This document shows positions 1-7,882 of a DNA stretch of 55,962 nt, one piece after another; positions within the stretch are counted from its first letter, which is position 1, and each line of letters begins with the position of its first letter. The translations under genes were made by a program, and so were the position numbers. The stretch is from an uncultured Prevotella sp. GTDB lineage: Bacteria > Bacteroidota > Bacteroidia > Bacteroidales > Bacteroidaceae. The stretch lies in contig CAMPYS010000009.1 in NCBI GenBank assembly GCA_946998295.1, positions 1 to 55,962 on the forward strand, read 5' to 3'. The notes under the pieces were generated by a model that had not been told where the DNA came from, ran no database searches, and worked only from the letters and a program-made list of their open reading frames with translations.

Positions 1-53
1 TGGGCTTCGGGGAGGATATTTATGCTCTTTTGAGTTTTACCGGACAGCAATAA
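1..53 (+). CDS. IS4-family transposase, C-terminal tail (partial)
   Basis: Reading from base 3, the frame gives GFGEDIYALLSFTGQQ and then TAA at 51-53. The stop codon lies inside the terminal inverted repeat. The identical tail, with one substitution (GLGEDIYALL), is read on the minus strand at the other end of the window, which supports a real coding end. The catalytic domain lies outside the window. Confidence 0.7.
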   Translation, partial: GFGEDIYALLSFTGQQ

Positions 54-57
54 TTCG
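1..57 (+). mobile_element. Right end of an IS4-like insertion sequence (continues outside the window)
   Basis: The segment ends in a terminal inverted repeat whose core is AGTTTTACCGGACAGCAATA (33-52). The same repeat in reverse orientation occurs at 361-382 and 55908-55930. The 32 bases outside the repeat are nearly identical to the reverse complement of the window's last bases, so both window ends lie inside copies of one element. The exact outer boundary is uncertain because AATT follows the repeat core in all three copies and may be part of the element or of the target. Confidence 0.8.
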
Positions 58-361
58 CAATCAAGACTACCCATGTCTGTATTTGTATGGCATTGACGCT
101 GTCCCCATAGAAGAAATGAAGCGGGAAGTTCTGTTTAAGCTGTTTGTACAACGACTCGATAGCCCATCTTAGGCGGTAGATTTCAGCAATGTCCTCAACA
201 GTAAAGTCAAAGTTGTTGGTCAATAGTACAACAGGTCTCTTTGTCTCGTAAAATATCTCCACCCTTCGTGCCTCGTGGGTGAGTTCTCCTCTTGTAAAAA
301 GCACTTTCTGATCAATATGCGTTACGAGGCCCTCTGCATTGACATACGTAACGGATTTAAA
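58..361 (-). pseudogene. IS4-family transposase fragment, C-terminal catalytic part
   Basis: The minus strand encodes a fragment reading KSVTYVNAEG, then GELTHEARRVEIFY, then YRLRWAIESLYKQLK. The last stretch fits the Y-(2)-R-(3)-E-(6)-K signature of IS4-type DDE transposases, so it includes the third catalytic acidic residue. The frame has a stop where it meets the IS end at about 361, and it runs into another IS end at about 57, which replaces its natural C-terminus. No complete start exists; a GTG at 302-304 is only an internal codon. It is a dead remnant trapped between two IS copies that point the other way. Confidence 0.75.
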
Positions 362-402
362 TTATTGCTGTCCGGTAAAACTTTTTCAAACAAAATAAAT
401 TA

Positions 403-436
403 GGGCTGACACTTCTCACGAAGTATCAGTCCTTTT
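403..436 (+). terminator. Hairpin terminator guarding the transposase promoter
   Basis: Bases 403-415 pair with 420-432 over 13 positions, with one G-U pair and one mismatch and a 4-base loop. TTTT follows directly. It lies upstream of the transposase promoter, where it would stop transcription entering from outside. Such shielding is common in insertion sequences. Confidence 0.6.
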
Positions 437-439
437 GGT

Positions 440-447
440 TATCTTTG
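440..447 (+). promoter_or_regulatory. Probable transposase promoter (-7 box)
   Basis: TATCTTTG matches the Bacteroidota -7 consensus TAnnTTTG and lies 24 bases before the transposase ATG. No TTTG -33 box is present at the usual distance. The motif sits between two inverted copies of the IS repeat core (367-380 and 489-502). Confidence 0.45.
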
Positions 448-471
448 TTTTTACTAAAATAAAACATAACC

Positions 472-693
472 ATGAACAAAGATAGTCATTTTACCGGACA
501 GCCGGTCTATAGTCAAGTATTAAAGTTACTCGACAAAGAGAAAATTCATCAGATAAGCTGCGAAACGAAAGGAAGCGAGGCTTACGTGAAGCGTTTTGAC
601 GGCTACCAACATCTCGTCGTAATGCTGTTCGGCATACTCAAACACTTTGATTCTCTGCGCGAACTTCGATTTTTCTTCATTTTCAAGGATTAG
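472..693 (+). pseudogene. IS4-family transposase, truncated N-terminus (DUF4372-like)
   Basis: The ORF starts MNKDSHFTGQPVYSQVLKLL and keeps the N-terminal DUF4372-type region typical of Bacteroidota IS4-family transposases up to about residue 66 (FDSLREL). It then enters unrelated sequence and stops at 691-693. A complete transposase of this type is roughly 380 residues, so the DDE domain is missing. The first codons contain another copy of the IS repeat core (TTTTACCGGACAGC, 489-502). Confidence 0.7.
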
Positions 694-710
694 TTGCTAT
701 AATAAAATAT

Positions 711-1547
711 TTATTGTTGACTTGGAAAACTATATCTTTGATGATTATATATTTTATTTCTCTGCTGTGGAAACTGGTTATATTCTATCTGGATATTTAT
801 AGAATTTTGGTTATATTTTCCCCATTGGTAAGTTACTCCAGCTCCTATCCTATCCATAAATCTATTAAAGGTGTATGGGATTTCAAAATTTGATACATAG
901 CATGGATATATCGGCATAAAATCAAATGTATTATTATAGCATAGACTATTACCGTGTGTTCCGTATGCAATAGCCCATGGTGTCACATTATCGGATGCAA
1001 ATGCTTTTTGTACGAATGCGTATGCGCTCCAATGATCATCAAATTTATATCCAAATGTTGCATTAAAACCTGCAGATGTGTAGTTAGAACTAGCAAAATT
1101 CATATTATTGAAATATCCGCCAATAGCTAATGTACCCTTTTTGCTTATATTTTTTACATACATAGCAGATACATCTTGTGTAATTCCAGCCTTAAGCCCA
1201 TTGCCTGAAATTGCAAAAACTGATGTACTAATATTTACATTTAGTCCTTTATGCAATTCCCATATTGTTGGTTGCAAGTAAAAAAATCCGAAAGGCGTAT
1301 TATACCAATATGGAGTTGTTATAGTTTGTCCATTTTGGTCTATAAATGGTAGATTATTATTAATTTGTTCCTGTTCTATTTCTTCTTTTGCTAATATTTT
1401 TGCGTATTCTATTTCTTCTTTTGTAGCTTTGCGTATTCCCTGTAATGTTTTAGATTCTATTGGTCCGATGCAATGTATTTTATCATCCTCTTGTGCAGAT
1501 AAACTCATGCTGAATATTACAGCTGCAATTATTAGTAACAATTTCAT
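711..1547 (-). CDS. Secreted barrel-like outer-membrane protein, function unknown
   Basis: The 278-residue product opens with a clear signal peptide (MKLLLIIAAVIFSMSLSAQ). A short acidic linker (about 30-60) and a C-terminal half rich in alternating aromatic strands follow, for example GYKFDDHWSAYAFVQKAF and VTYQWGKYNQ, as expected of an outer-membrane beta-barrel. I recall similar proteins in Bacteroides, all uncharacterised. The gene stands alone. Its stop lies only about 40 bases from the break in the IS remnant, so loss of a few C-terminal residues cannot be excluded. A perfect promoter lies upstream. Confidence 0.75.
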   Translation of the reverse strand: MKLLLIIAAVIFSMSLSAQEDDKIHCIGPIESKTLQGIRKATKEEIEYAKILAKEEIEQEQINNNLPFIDQNGQTITTPYWYNTPFGFFYLQPTIWELHKGLNVNISTSVFAISGNGLKAGITQDVSAMYVKNISKKGTLAIGGYFNNMNFASSNYTSAGFNATFGYKFDDHWSAYAFVQKAFASDNVTPWAIAYGTHGNSLCYNNTFDFMPIYPCYVSNFEIPYTFNRFMDRIGAGVTYQWGKYNQNSINIQIEYNQFPQQRNKIYNHQRYSFPSQQ

Positions 1548-1571
1548 TTTATTTCAAATTAGAGATTGTTG

Positions 1572-1603
1572 CAAAGATAAGAAATGCTTCTTTTTATTGC
1601 AAA
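1572..1603 (-). promoter_or_regulatory. Sigma-ABfr-type promoter for the secreted protein gene
   Basis: On the minus strand TTTG (1600-1603), 20 bases and TATCTTTG (1572-1579) form a perfect Bacteroidota promoter, 24 bases before the ATG at 1547. Confidence 0.7.
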
Positions 1604-1636
1604 AATATTCACACAAATAAACATGTTTAATATTTA

Positions 1637-2812
1637 TTATTTATCATATTTATTTATGATATTATTTATTATTTTTACAGTCTTTTTGTTACTTAGATAT
1701 TTGAATGGTCTGAACCCCTCTTCTAAATATAGCCATGAAGACAAAATATATATAATATGACGCGATAGTTTTAGTGTGTTTATTTTTCTCACGATATTGT
1801 ATAATTTATCTTCATTATAATCACTAAATCTTATTTCTATATATATATTAGCTAAATGTCGTAGTGTAAATTTTCTTGTCTTTATTAAATTATTTGAATT
1901 CACAATCATCGTTGTAATTTTTTTGATTGCTTCAGTTTCATCCTGTATAGTATTTTCTATTTTTTCACGTTTTATGAATATGCTTACAATAATATCTTCG
2001 TTTTCTAGATTATTTTTATCTTTTGGATTATTAGGATAGTATCTAATAATTTCTTTTGTATTTATATTAGGTGTTTCAATCTTTAGCTTTTCAATTGCTA
2101 TATCTATATAGTCTCGTATATTTTCGTCATCGGCCATTAAAAGAATTCTTTTCCATTGAGTAATGGTAAGTTTTTTTAGCTTTAAAATATTTTCACTTGG
2201 TAACATTGAATCAATAGATTCATCATTTTTTTGTAATCCTATATATAACAAATCAAGTATACTCCTTATTTCAGTGTCCTCTCCCATATAGATACGGTAT
2301 CTTGTATCTATAATTTTATTATACACCAATTTAAAATACTCTAAAACTGTTTGTTCTGCAACTTGACTATTTAATATGTTAGTTGGTATTACTTCTATTT
2401 TTTTATTCCAATGTAGTTCTTTTTTTATTTCTTCTTTTTCCTTATTAGCTGTAACTATTATACTATCAGCCATTTTTATCAATTTTCGTTGATAAAGAAA
2501 TGTATATAAGATTTTTCTCATTGGCTTTTCTTTTTTTCTTATAATATAATTTAATTGCCAATGAGGTGATACTATTATTGCACTATCATTTTTTTTAGCT
2601 TCTTTTGCACATATATAGGCATTATAGTCCCAGCAACCATGTATATGTAAAATGTCAACCCGTTCTTTATTAATTATTTTTTTTAAATCAGTTAAATTAG
2701 TTACAACTTCTACTTTTAGTCCTATTCTTTTTTGGTAGCTAACAATTTGAACGATATAGTCTGATATTATATCTTCTTGTATAATATTGTATGTATAATG
2801 AATTATTGTCAT
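1637..2812 (-). CDS. Glycosyltransferase family 4-like protein lacking a normal C-terminal domain
   Basis: The first 150 or so residues of this 391-residue protein look like the N-terminal Rossmann half of a GT-B glycosyltransferase. They include DILHIHGCWDYNA, IIVSPHW, a basic KKEKPMRK patch and ADSIIVTANKEKEEI, where family-4 enzymes normally recognise acceptor. The remaining 240 residues are mostly helical and charged. I see no C-terminal GT-1 domain with the expected glycine-rich nucleotide-sugar site or E-x7-E motif. It starts directly after the stop of the family-2 gene, so the two are surely co-expressed. It may be an accessory subunit; the function is unproven. Confidence 0.65.
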   Translation of the reverse strand: MTIIHYTYNIIQEDIISDYIVQIVSYQKRIGLKVEVVTNLTDLKKIINKERVDILHIHGCWDYNAYICAKEAKKNDSAIIVSPHWQLNYIIRKKEKPMRKILYTFLYQRKLIKMADSIIVTANKEKEEIKKELHWNKKIEVIPTNILNSQVAEQTVLEYFKLVYNKIIDTRYRIYMGEDTEIRSILDLLYIGLQKNDESIDSMLPSENILKLKKLTITQWKRILLMADDENIRDYIDIAIEKLKIETPNINTKEIIRYYPNNPKDKNNLENEDIIVSIFIKREKIENTIQDETEAIKKITTMIVNSNNLIKTRKFTLRHLANIYIEIRFSDYNEDKLYNIVRKINTLKLSRHIIYILSSWLYLEEGFRPFKYLSNKKTVKIINNIINKYDK

Positions 2813-3967
2813 CTAAAGTTTGTGTGAAATAAAATCGTATTTATCAGCTTTCCAATATTTTACTTTATATAATAGTTTAATCCAAATATTTTTTAGTTCG
2901 TATGGTATAATTTTCCATGTAGGGAAATTATATAGTTGCAACTTTTGTATAGCCTTTTTAGCAATATTTATTCTTAGTACACTTGTGATAATTATACTTA
3001 CTATTGAAACTACTGTAATTATCCAATTTTTTGTTAATATACCTATAGTTATAGCCACTATGGGGAGTAAATAACTAACATACAATACTAATTGATCTAT
3101 GATAAAGTAAAATCTATGCCTTTTGCTTCGTCTTAGATGTTTTCTATTCTCTTGATATGCGATATTCTTTCCTTCCCATTTTTTTAATGTAGGCATACTC
3201 TCTATAAGCGTAGCATCATCTGAAATATTGATATCCATCTTATCCTTTTCAGCATATTTATTTACTATAAAATCTAATTCTCCACTGATAAATTTCAAGT
3301 TTCCTTTAAATCCATCTTTTTTAAGAAAATCATCTTTTTTGAATGCTAACGTTTCTGAATTCCATCTATATGGTATACCTTTTTCTATCTCTCTTACTGT
3401 ATAGCAAGTTGTATATAGGTGTTCAAATTTCCAATAATCAGGAGTTTCCTCTGCATATATATTATAATTGCCTATTAAGTTTACATCGTTATTAGTATGT
3501 TTCATTAAAGTTGATAACCAATTATTCGTTATTGGTGCACATGCAATATCACATATTACAATCCAATCGGTTTTAGCCGCTTTTATACCAAGTGTTATTG
3601 CTAATTTTTTTCGACTCAGGTATTTTGAAGTAGCTGGTATAAATGTTGTGTACAATCTTGAATTACTATCAAACTTTTTTAATAACAACTCTGTATCCTT
3701 ATCTTCCTTTGGTATTACTACTATTACTTTAAAATTAGGATAATTTTGAAGTAAAAATTTTTCTAAATTCTTTTTTACTAATTCTGTTTCCTTGTATGGT
3801 GTAAAAATTATAGTAACCTCTTTTTTAGAACCATTTTCTATGGTACTATTATTATTTATCTTTTTTAGCTTTAAGCATCTAAAAAAAGGACTGAATAGTG
3901 GAGCTATTAACGATATTAATAATATTATTAATGAAGCCACGATAGTTAAATAATCAATAATAAGCAT
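2813..3967 (-). CDS. Membrane-anchored family 2 glycosyltransferase
   Basis: The product has 384 residues. A membrane segment at 5-28 precedes a GT-A domain (KKEVTIIFTPYKETELVKKN, then KLAITLGIKAAKTDWIVICD), and two further membrane segments lie around residues 288-335. The usual DAD metal site reads CDIACAP, so the second aspartate appears replaced by alanine. Downstream SGELDF and YQENRKHLRR resemble the E-D and Q-x-x-R-W regions. The gene sits 26 bases after lysC and its TAG abuts the next ATG. It probably transfers a sugar at the cytoplasmic face, but activity is uncertain given the altered site. Confidence 0.7.
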   Translation of the reverse strand: MLIIDYLTIVASLIILLISLIAPLFSPFFRCLKLKKINNNSTIENGSKKEVTIIFTPYKETELVKKNLEKFLLQNYPNFKVIVVIPKEDKDTELLLKKFDSNSRLYTTFIPATSKYLSRKKLAITLGIKAAKTDWIVICDIACAPITNNWLSTLMKHTNNDVNLIGNYNIYAEETPDYWKFEHLYTTCYTVREIEKGIPYRWNSETLAFKKDDFLKKDGFKGNLKFISGELDFIVNKYAEKDKMDINISDDATLIESMPTLKKWEGKNIAYQENRKHLRRSKRHRFYFIIDQLVLYVSYLLPIVAITIGILTKNWIITVVSIVSIIITSVLRINIAKKAIQKLQLYNFPTWKIIPYELKNIWIKLLYKVKYWKADKYDFISHKL

Positions 3968-3993
3968 TCTTTTTTATTATTATAGAATATATA

Positions 3994-5310
3994 TTATTTA
4001 AAGAGTTGTTTTGATAATGCCTGCAATGCCTTTTGTTTATCATTTTTTTGTATTAAGAATGAAATATTATAGTTACTACCTCCATAACTAATCATTCGTA
4101 TTGGAATGGATTTAAGGGCATCTGTAACAATCGTTTCTATTCCGATATTATTCCAGTTTAAATCTCCAACTACACAGACTATACACATATTATCATCTAC
4201 TGTTACTATTCCATATTTTTTTAGTTCATCAATAATTTCATTTATATGACTTTTATCTTCTATGGTCATAGATATTCCAACTTCACTTGTCGAAATCATA
4301 TCTATTGTTGTTTGATAACTTTCGAATATTTCAAATACTTTACGTAAAAAACTTGTAGATCCTATCATCCTGCTAGATTTAACCTTTATAGCTGTTATAT
4401 TATCTTTAACAGCAATAGCTTTAATCTTCTTAGGCAATAATACATTATTAATTATTGTACCTTCCGCCTCTGGTTGCATAGTGTTTTTTAGTCTTACGGG
4501 AATATTTGCATATTTTGCTGGTTGTATACATGTAGGATGTAATATTTTGGCTCCAAAGTATGCAAGTTCTGATGCCTCTTCAAAATTTAATTGCCTTACA
4601 GGTTCTGTTTTATCTATTATTCGAGGGTCGTTATTATGTATTCCATCAATATCAGTCCAGATTTGTATTTCTTCAGCTTCTATTGCCGCACCTATTAATG
4701 ATGCAGTATAATCAGACCCTCCTCTTTGTAAGTTATCTATTTCGTTATATGCATTTCTACATATAAATCCCTGCGTTATATATATTTGATATCCCTTATT
4801 TTCTTCCATGATTTTAGAGAGCTTGTTTTTTATATGCAGTTTGTCAGGCTCTGCATTTTTATCAGTTCTCATAAAATCCAATGCTGAAATTAATTTAGTT
4901 TTAATTCCTTTTTCCAATAGGTAGTAAGCTACCATTGTTGTAGAAATTATTTCTCCTTGTGCAACAATATTTTTTTCTTCAAATGAAGTAAATAAATCTT
5001 TTGTAAATTCTCGTAGTAATTGAAATCTTTCTTTTAAGAAATGACGTATTTTGTTTTTATATTCTTCTGTTTTATATAGTTCTTCTATATGCCCAAGATA
5101 TACCTGTTCAAGCTTATTTATTAGTTCATTAGCTCCATCTTGGTTTCTTTTATATAAATAGTCAGAAATTTCTATAAGGCTATTTGTTGTTCCACTCATA
5201 GCAGATAACACTACAAATTTAGCTTCTTTGGATTTTGTTATGAGCGATGCAACATCTTTCATTCGTTGAGGAGTACCAACAGAAGTTCCTCCAAATTTCA
5301 ATACTTTCAT
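3994..5310 (-). CDS. lysC: Aspartate kinase, monofunctional
   Basis: It phosphorylates L-aspartate, the first step toward lysine/diaminopimelate, threonine and methionine. The 438-residue protein has the N-terminal KFGGTSVG motif (5-12), the GGSDYTASLIGAAI nucleotide/aspartate region and EASELAYFGAKILHPTCI. C-terminal ACT regulatory domains follow from about residue 300, with a conserved STSEVGISMTIED stretch. There is no homoserine dehydrogenase domain. It follows ftsE by 32 bases, a pairing I recall from other Bacteroidales. Confidence 0.93.
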   Translation of the reverse strand: MKVLKFGGTSVGTPQRMKDVASLITKSKEAKFVVLSAMSGTTNSLIEISDYLYKRNQDGANELINKLEQVYLGHIEELYKTEEYKNKIRHFLKERFQLLREFTKDLFTSFEEKNIVAQGEIISTTMVAYYLLEKGIKTKLISALDFMRTDKNAEPDKLHIKNKLSKIMEENKGYQIYITQGFICRNAYNEIDNLQRGGSDYTASLIGAAIEAEEIQIWTDIDGIHNNDPRIIDKTEPVRQLNFEEASELAYFGAKILHPTCIQPAKYANIPVRLKNTMQPEAEGTIINNVLLPKKIKAIAVKDNITAIKVKSSRMIGSTSFLRKVFEIFESYQTTIDMISTSEVGISMTIEDKSHINEIIDELKKYGIVTVDDNMCIVCVVGDLNWNNIGIETIVTDALKSIPIRMISYGGSNYNISFLIQKNDKQKALQALSKQLFK

Positions 5311-5342
5311 TTTATTCTATTCAGCAATTAATATATTATTTT

Positions 5343-6068
5343 TTATTGAATAGGACGAGTTACTCCTTCAAATACTTCTTGTTCAGTGTCATTAGAAGCA
5401 TCAAGAGGACAAACTTTACCGTCTTTACAACGATATACAATACCCTTGAATTTGGATATTAATTGTATATTATGAGTTGACATTATAACAGATGCACCAT
5501 TTTCACTTGCTTTTTTTAGTATGGATACAATATTAAATGCTGTTTCAAGATCAAGATTTCCTGTTGGTTCATCTGCTATTATAATTTTAGGTTTGTTTAA
5601 TAATGCTCTTGCTATTGCTATACGTTGTTGTTCTCCACCAGATAATTCACTTGGCATTTTATCTTTTTTATCTTCCATACCTACATCACATAGTACTTCA
5701 TTAATGCGACTTTCTATCCTATCATTATCTTTCCAACCAGTAGCTTTAAGCACGAATGATAAGTTTTTTGATACAGTTCTATCATGAAGAAGCTGAAAGT
5801 CTTGAAAAATTATTCCCATTTGTTTTCTTAATGCAGGTATACTATGCCGTTTTATTTCTATTATAGAGTTACCTAATACTTCTGCTTTCTCAGCTTCTCC
5901 TCTATTAATATCAAGTTCACAATAAATTGTTTTAAGTAGTGAACTTTTTCCTGATCCTACTTTTCCTATTATATATATAAATTGTCCTTCTTCAACTTGA
6001 AAGTCAACATCTTTCAGAATTTTTTTATCTTCTTGAAAAACATTTACTTTATTGTAATCTATTAGCAT
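5343..6068 (-). CDS. ftsE: Cell division ATP-binding protein FtsE
   Basis: ABC ATPase of 241 residues that, with the membrane protein FtsX, controls peptidoglycan hydrolases at the division septum. It shows Walker A GKVGSGKSS (35-43), a Q-loop (IIFQDFQLLHD), signature LSGGEQQRIAIARAL, Walker B IIIADEPTGNLD and the H-loop STHN. The RTVSKNLSFVLKATG stretch is close to the usual FtsE sequence. No ftsX lies in this window. It is the first gene of the ftsE-lysC-glycosyltransferase cluster. A lolD-type transporter is the main alternative. Confidence 0.85.
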   Translation of the reverse strand: MLIDYNKVNVFQEDKKILKDVDFQVEEGQFIYIIGKVGSGKSSLLKTIYCELDINRGEAEKAEVLGNSIIEIKRHSIPALRKQMGIIFQDFQLLHDRTVSKNLSFVLKATGWKDNDRIESRINEVLCDVGMEDKKDKMPSELSGGEQQRIAIARALLNKPKIIIADEPTGNLDLETAFNIVSILKKASENGASVIMSTHNIQLISKFKGIVYRCKDGKVCPLDASNDTEQEVFEGVTRPIQ

Positions 6069-6112
6069 CTTAAATTGTAATATGTTATTATAATTATTTT
6101 TATTTATAATCG

Positions 6113-6120
6113 CAAAGATA
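6113..6120 (-). promoter_or_regulatory. Probable -7 box for the ftsE-lysC operon
   Basis: TATCTTTG on the minus strand lies 45 bases before the ftsE ATG and matches TAnnTTTG. No good -33 TTTG is found 19-21 bases upstream, so the call rests on the -7 box and position. Confidence 0.45.
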
Positions 6121-6154
6121 CTTAAATGACTTTTAATATTTGCATGAAATAATA

Positions 6155-6169
6155 AGTTTAACTTAAACT
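6155..6169. other. Perfect 15-base palindrome between purN and ftsE
   Basis: AGTTTAACTTAAACT is symmetric about its central base. It lies between the 3' end of purN and the ftsE promoter, just before a plus-strand TATCTTTG (6169-6176) that faces no plus-strand gene. It could be an operator or chance in AT-rich DNA. Confidence 0.25.
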
Positions 6170-6238
6170 ATCTTTGTTCTTTACTGTACACCTATTTTTT
6201 CAGTATATTCTTAAGGTAATTTCTAAATGCAAAAATTT

Positions 6239-6808
6239 TTATATTTTTTCTATTATTCTTTCAATAATCTGAGGAAAATATTTCATTTCTAATTTGTGTT
6301 CCTTTTCTGCAATATCTGTTATAGTGTCTGTTGGTAATATTACTGTTTTAACTTGCTCTATTATTTCTCCACCATCACATACATTATTTACCCAATGAAC
6401 TGTCATACCAGTTTCATTTTCTCTAGCTTTTTTTACTGCTTGATGTACATTTATTCCATACATACCCTTGCCTCCAAATTTTGGTAATAAAGAAGGATGA
6501 ATATTTATAATTCTTTGTTTGTAAGCTTCTATTAGCCAATCAGGTATCATTAGTAAGAAACCAGCTAAAACAATAAAATCAATTTTATACGTATTCATAA
6601 TATCTAATACCTTATTTCTATTATTAAACTCTTGTCTATTAACTATTATAGTGTTAATATTTAGTTTCTTAGCTCTTTCTATAACATACGCATTACTTTT
6701 ATTGCTAAGAACAAGGTTAATATTTATGATAGTAGAATTTGAAAAATATCGTATTATGTTTTCACAGTTACTACCATTACCTGAAGCAAAAATAGCTATA
6801 TTAGTCAT
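6239..6808 (-). CDS. purN: Phosphoribosylglycinamide formyltransferase
   Basis: It transfers the formyl group from 10-formyltetrahydrofolate to GAR in purine synthesis. The 189 residues match the family's usual length. The phosphate loop FASGNGSNCEN is at 7-17, and the catalytic residues are N102 and H104 (in NIHPSLLPKFGGKG) and D145 (in VCDGGEII). It is the last gene of the rplY-pth-hslR-purN run, 43 bases after hslR. Confidence 0.93.
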   Translation of the reverse strand: MTNIAIFASGNGSNCENIIRYFSNSTIININLVLSNKSNAYVIERAKKLNINTIIVNRQEFNNRNKVLDIMNTYKIDFIVLAGFLLMIPDWLIEAYKQRIINIHPSLLPKFGGKGMYGINVHQAVKKARENETGMTVHWVNNVCDGGEIIEQVKTVILPTDTITDIAEKEHKLEMKYFPQIIERIIEKI

Positions 6809-6851
6809 CTTTAAGTTATATTATTTTATTATTTATAGAATATTCGTTATT

Positions 6852-7274
6852 TTATTCATCAAATAGTATATCATCATCTTCTTGAAACTCAAATGGTTCA
6901 AAATTAGTAAATGCATCTATTTGTCTCCTATCTTTTTTAGTAGGTCTTCCAGTCCCCTTAGCTCTATCGACGAAGCCACTAATGCGATTCATTTCTAACA
7001 GTTCATATTGATCTTTAGAAGTTATGTTTTTATAAACGTCTTTTATCAACTTTGCGCCAACTCTTTTTTCTATAGGACTAATAACTTTAAATGAATATGT
7101 TACAGGCGGCTTTTTCACATTTACAATATCTCCTATTTTAACTGTATGTGATGGTTTTATGTAAGTACCATTTATGTTAATCCTCCCATTTTTACATGCT
7201 GTAGCAGCAATACTTCTTGTTTTAAAAATACGAGCTGCCCAAAGCCACTTATCAATTCTTGCTTCTTCGTTCAT
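6852..7274 (-). CDS. hslR: S4-domain RNA-binding protein, HslR/Hsp15 family
   Basis: The 140-residue protein begins with an S4 RNA-binding domain (RIDKWLWAARIFKTRSIAATACKNGRI in outline, residues 6-32) and the following KPSHTVKIGDIVNVKK loop. The C-terminus is basic and then acidic (FQEDDDILFDE). HslR/Hsp15 binds stalled 50S subunits that carry nascent chains. The start codon overlaps the pth stop by one base, suggesting translational coupling to peptidyl-tRNA hydrolase, which also rescues stalled ribosomes. Confidence 0.87.
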   Translation of the reverse strand: MNEEARIDKWLWAARIFKTRSIAATACKNGRININGTYIKPSHTVKIGDIVNVKKPPVTYSFKVISPIEKRVGAKLIKDVYKNITSKDQYELLEMNRISGFVDRAKGTGRPTKKDRRQIDAFTNFEPFEFQEDDDILFDE

Positions 7275-7846
7275 TATTTTTTACCTAATTTATTATACAT
7301 ATTCATTGTTATATCAACTCCTAAAAGTACAAAATTTTTAATAATGTCAATACAAGTATTGATAGTTGGTTTTAAAACATTCAAGTCCTCTTCTGTATAT
7401 TTTCCTAATACCCAATCAACTTGATGACCCTTTGCATAATCATTACCAATACCTATGCGAAGCCTTGCATAGTTTGTACCTATAAGTTGTTGAATATGCC
7501 CAAGCCCATTATGTCCTCCATTTGAGCCATTAGCTTTTAACCTAAAAGCTCCTAAATTTAATGCTAACTCATCTGATATTACCAATAAATTACTATCCGC
7601 TATTTTTTCTGTTTTTAACCAATAACGAACAGCATTACCAGATAGATTCATAAATGTAGATGGCTTCAAAAGTATAATTTTTCGTCCTTTAATTGTAGTT
7701 TCAGCTATGAGTCCATAGCGTTTATCTTTAAAACAAATATTGGACGCTTTAGCAAAAGCATCCAATACCATAAATCCTGTATTGTGGCGAGTCCCATTGT
7801 ACTCTACTCCTGGATTACCAAGTCCACAAATTAAATATTTGTTCAC
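7274..7846 (-). CDS. pth: Peptidyl-tRNA hydrolase
   Basis: It releases peptides from tRNAs that drop off the ribosome. The 190-residue protein keeps the catalytic and binding residues at the expected places: N11 in GLGNPGVEY, H21 in TRHNTGF, N66 in STFMNLSG, D92 in SDELALNLG and N113 in GSNGGHNGLG. It lies 36 bases after rplY and overlaps hslR by one base. Confidence 0.95.
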   Translation of the reverse strand: MNKYLICGLGNPGVEYNGTRHNTGFMVLDAFAKASNICFKDKRYGLIAETTIKGRKIILLKPSTFMNLSGNAVRYWLKTEKIADSNLLVISDELALNLGAFRLKANGSNGGHNGLGHIQQLIGTNYARLRIGIGNDYAKGHQVDWVLGKYTEEDLNVLKPTINTCIDIIKNFVLLGVDITMNMYNKLGKK

Positions 7847-7882
7847 AACAATCTAAATAATTTATCTCACCACATATATTAT

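Larger units (their letters stand above)
359..669 (+). mobile_element. Left end of an IS4-like insertion sequence, truncated on the right
   Basis: It begins with the same inverted repeat as the other IS ends (TTGCTGTCCGGTAAAACT from 365). A hairpin terminator, a TAnnTTTG promoter motif and the start of a transposase gene follow. Similarity to a transposase is lost after the DSLREL codons near 669, and no right end follows before the next gene. This copy has therefore lost most of its length. Confidence 0.7.

Noticed and set aside
302..304. GTG as a start codon for a 94-residue minus-strand protein
   Set aside because: The reading frame continues upstream with transposase-like sequence to the IS junction, so the GTG is an internal valine codon of a gene fragment.
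6169..6176. Plus-strand TATCTTTG promoter box between purN and ftsE
   Set aside because: No plus-strand gene follows and the -33 spacing is wrong (TTTG is 26 bases away).
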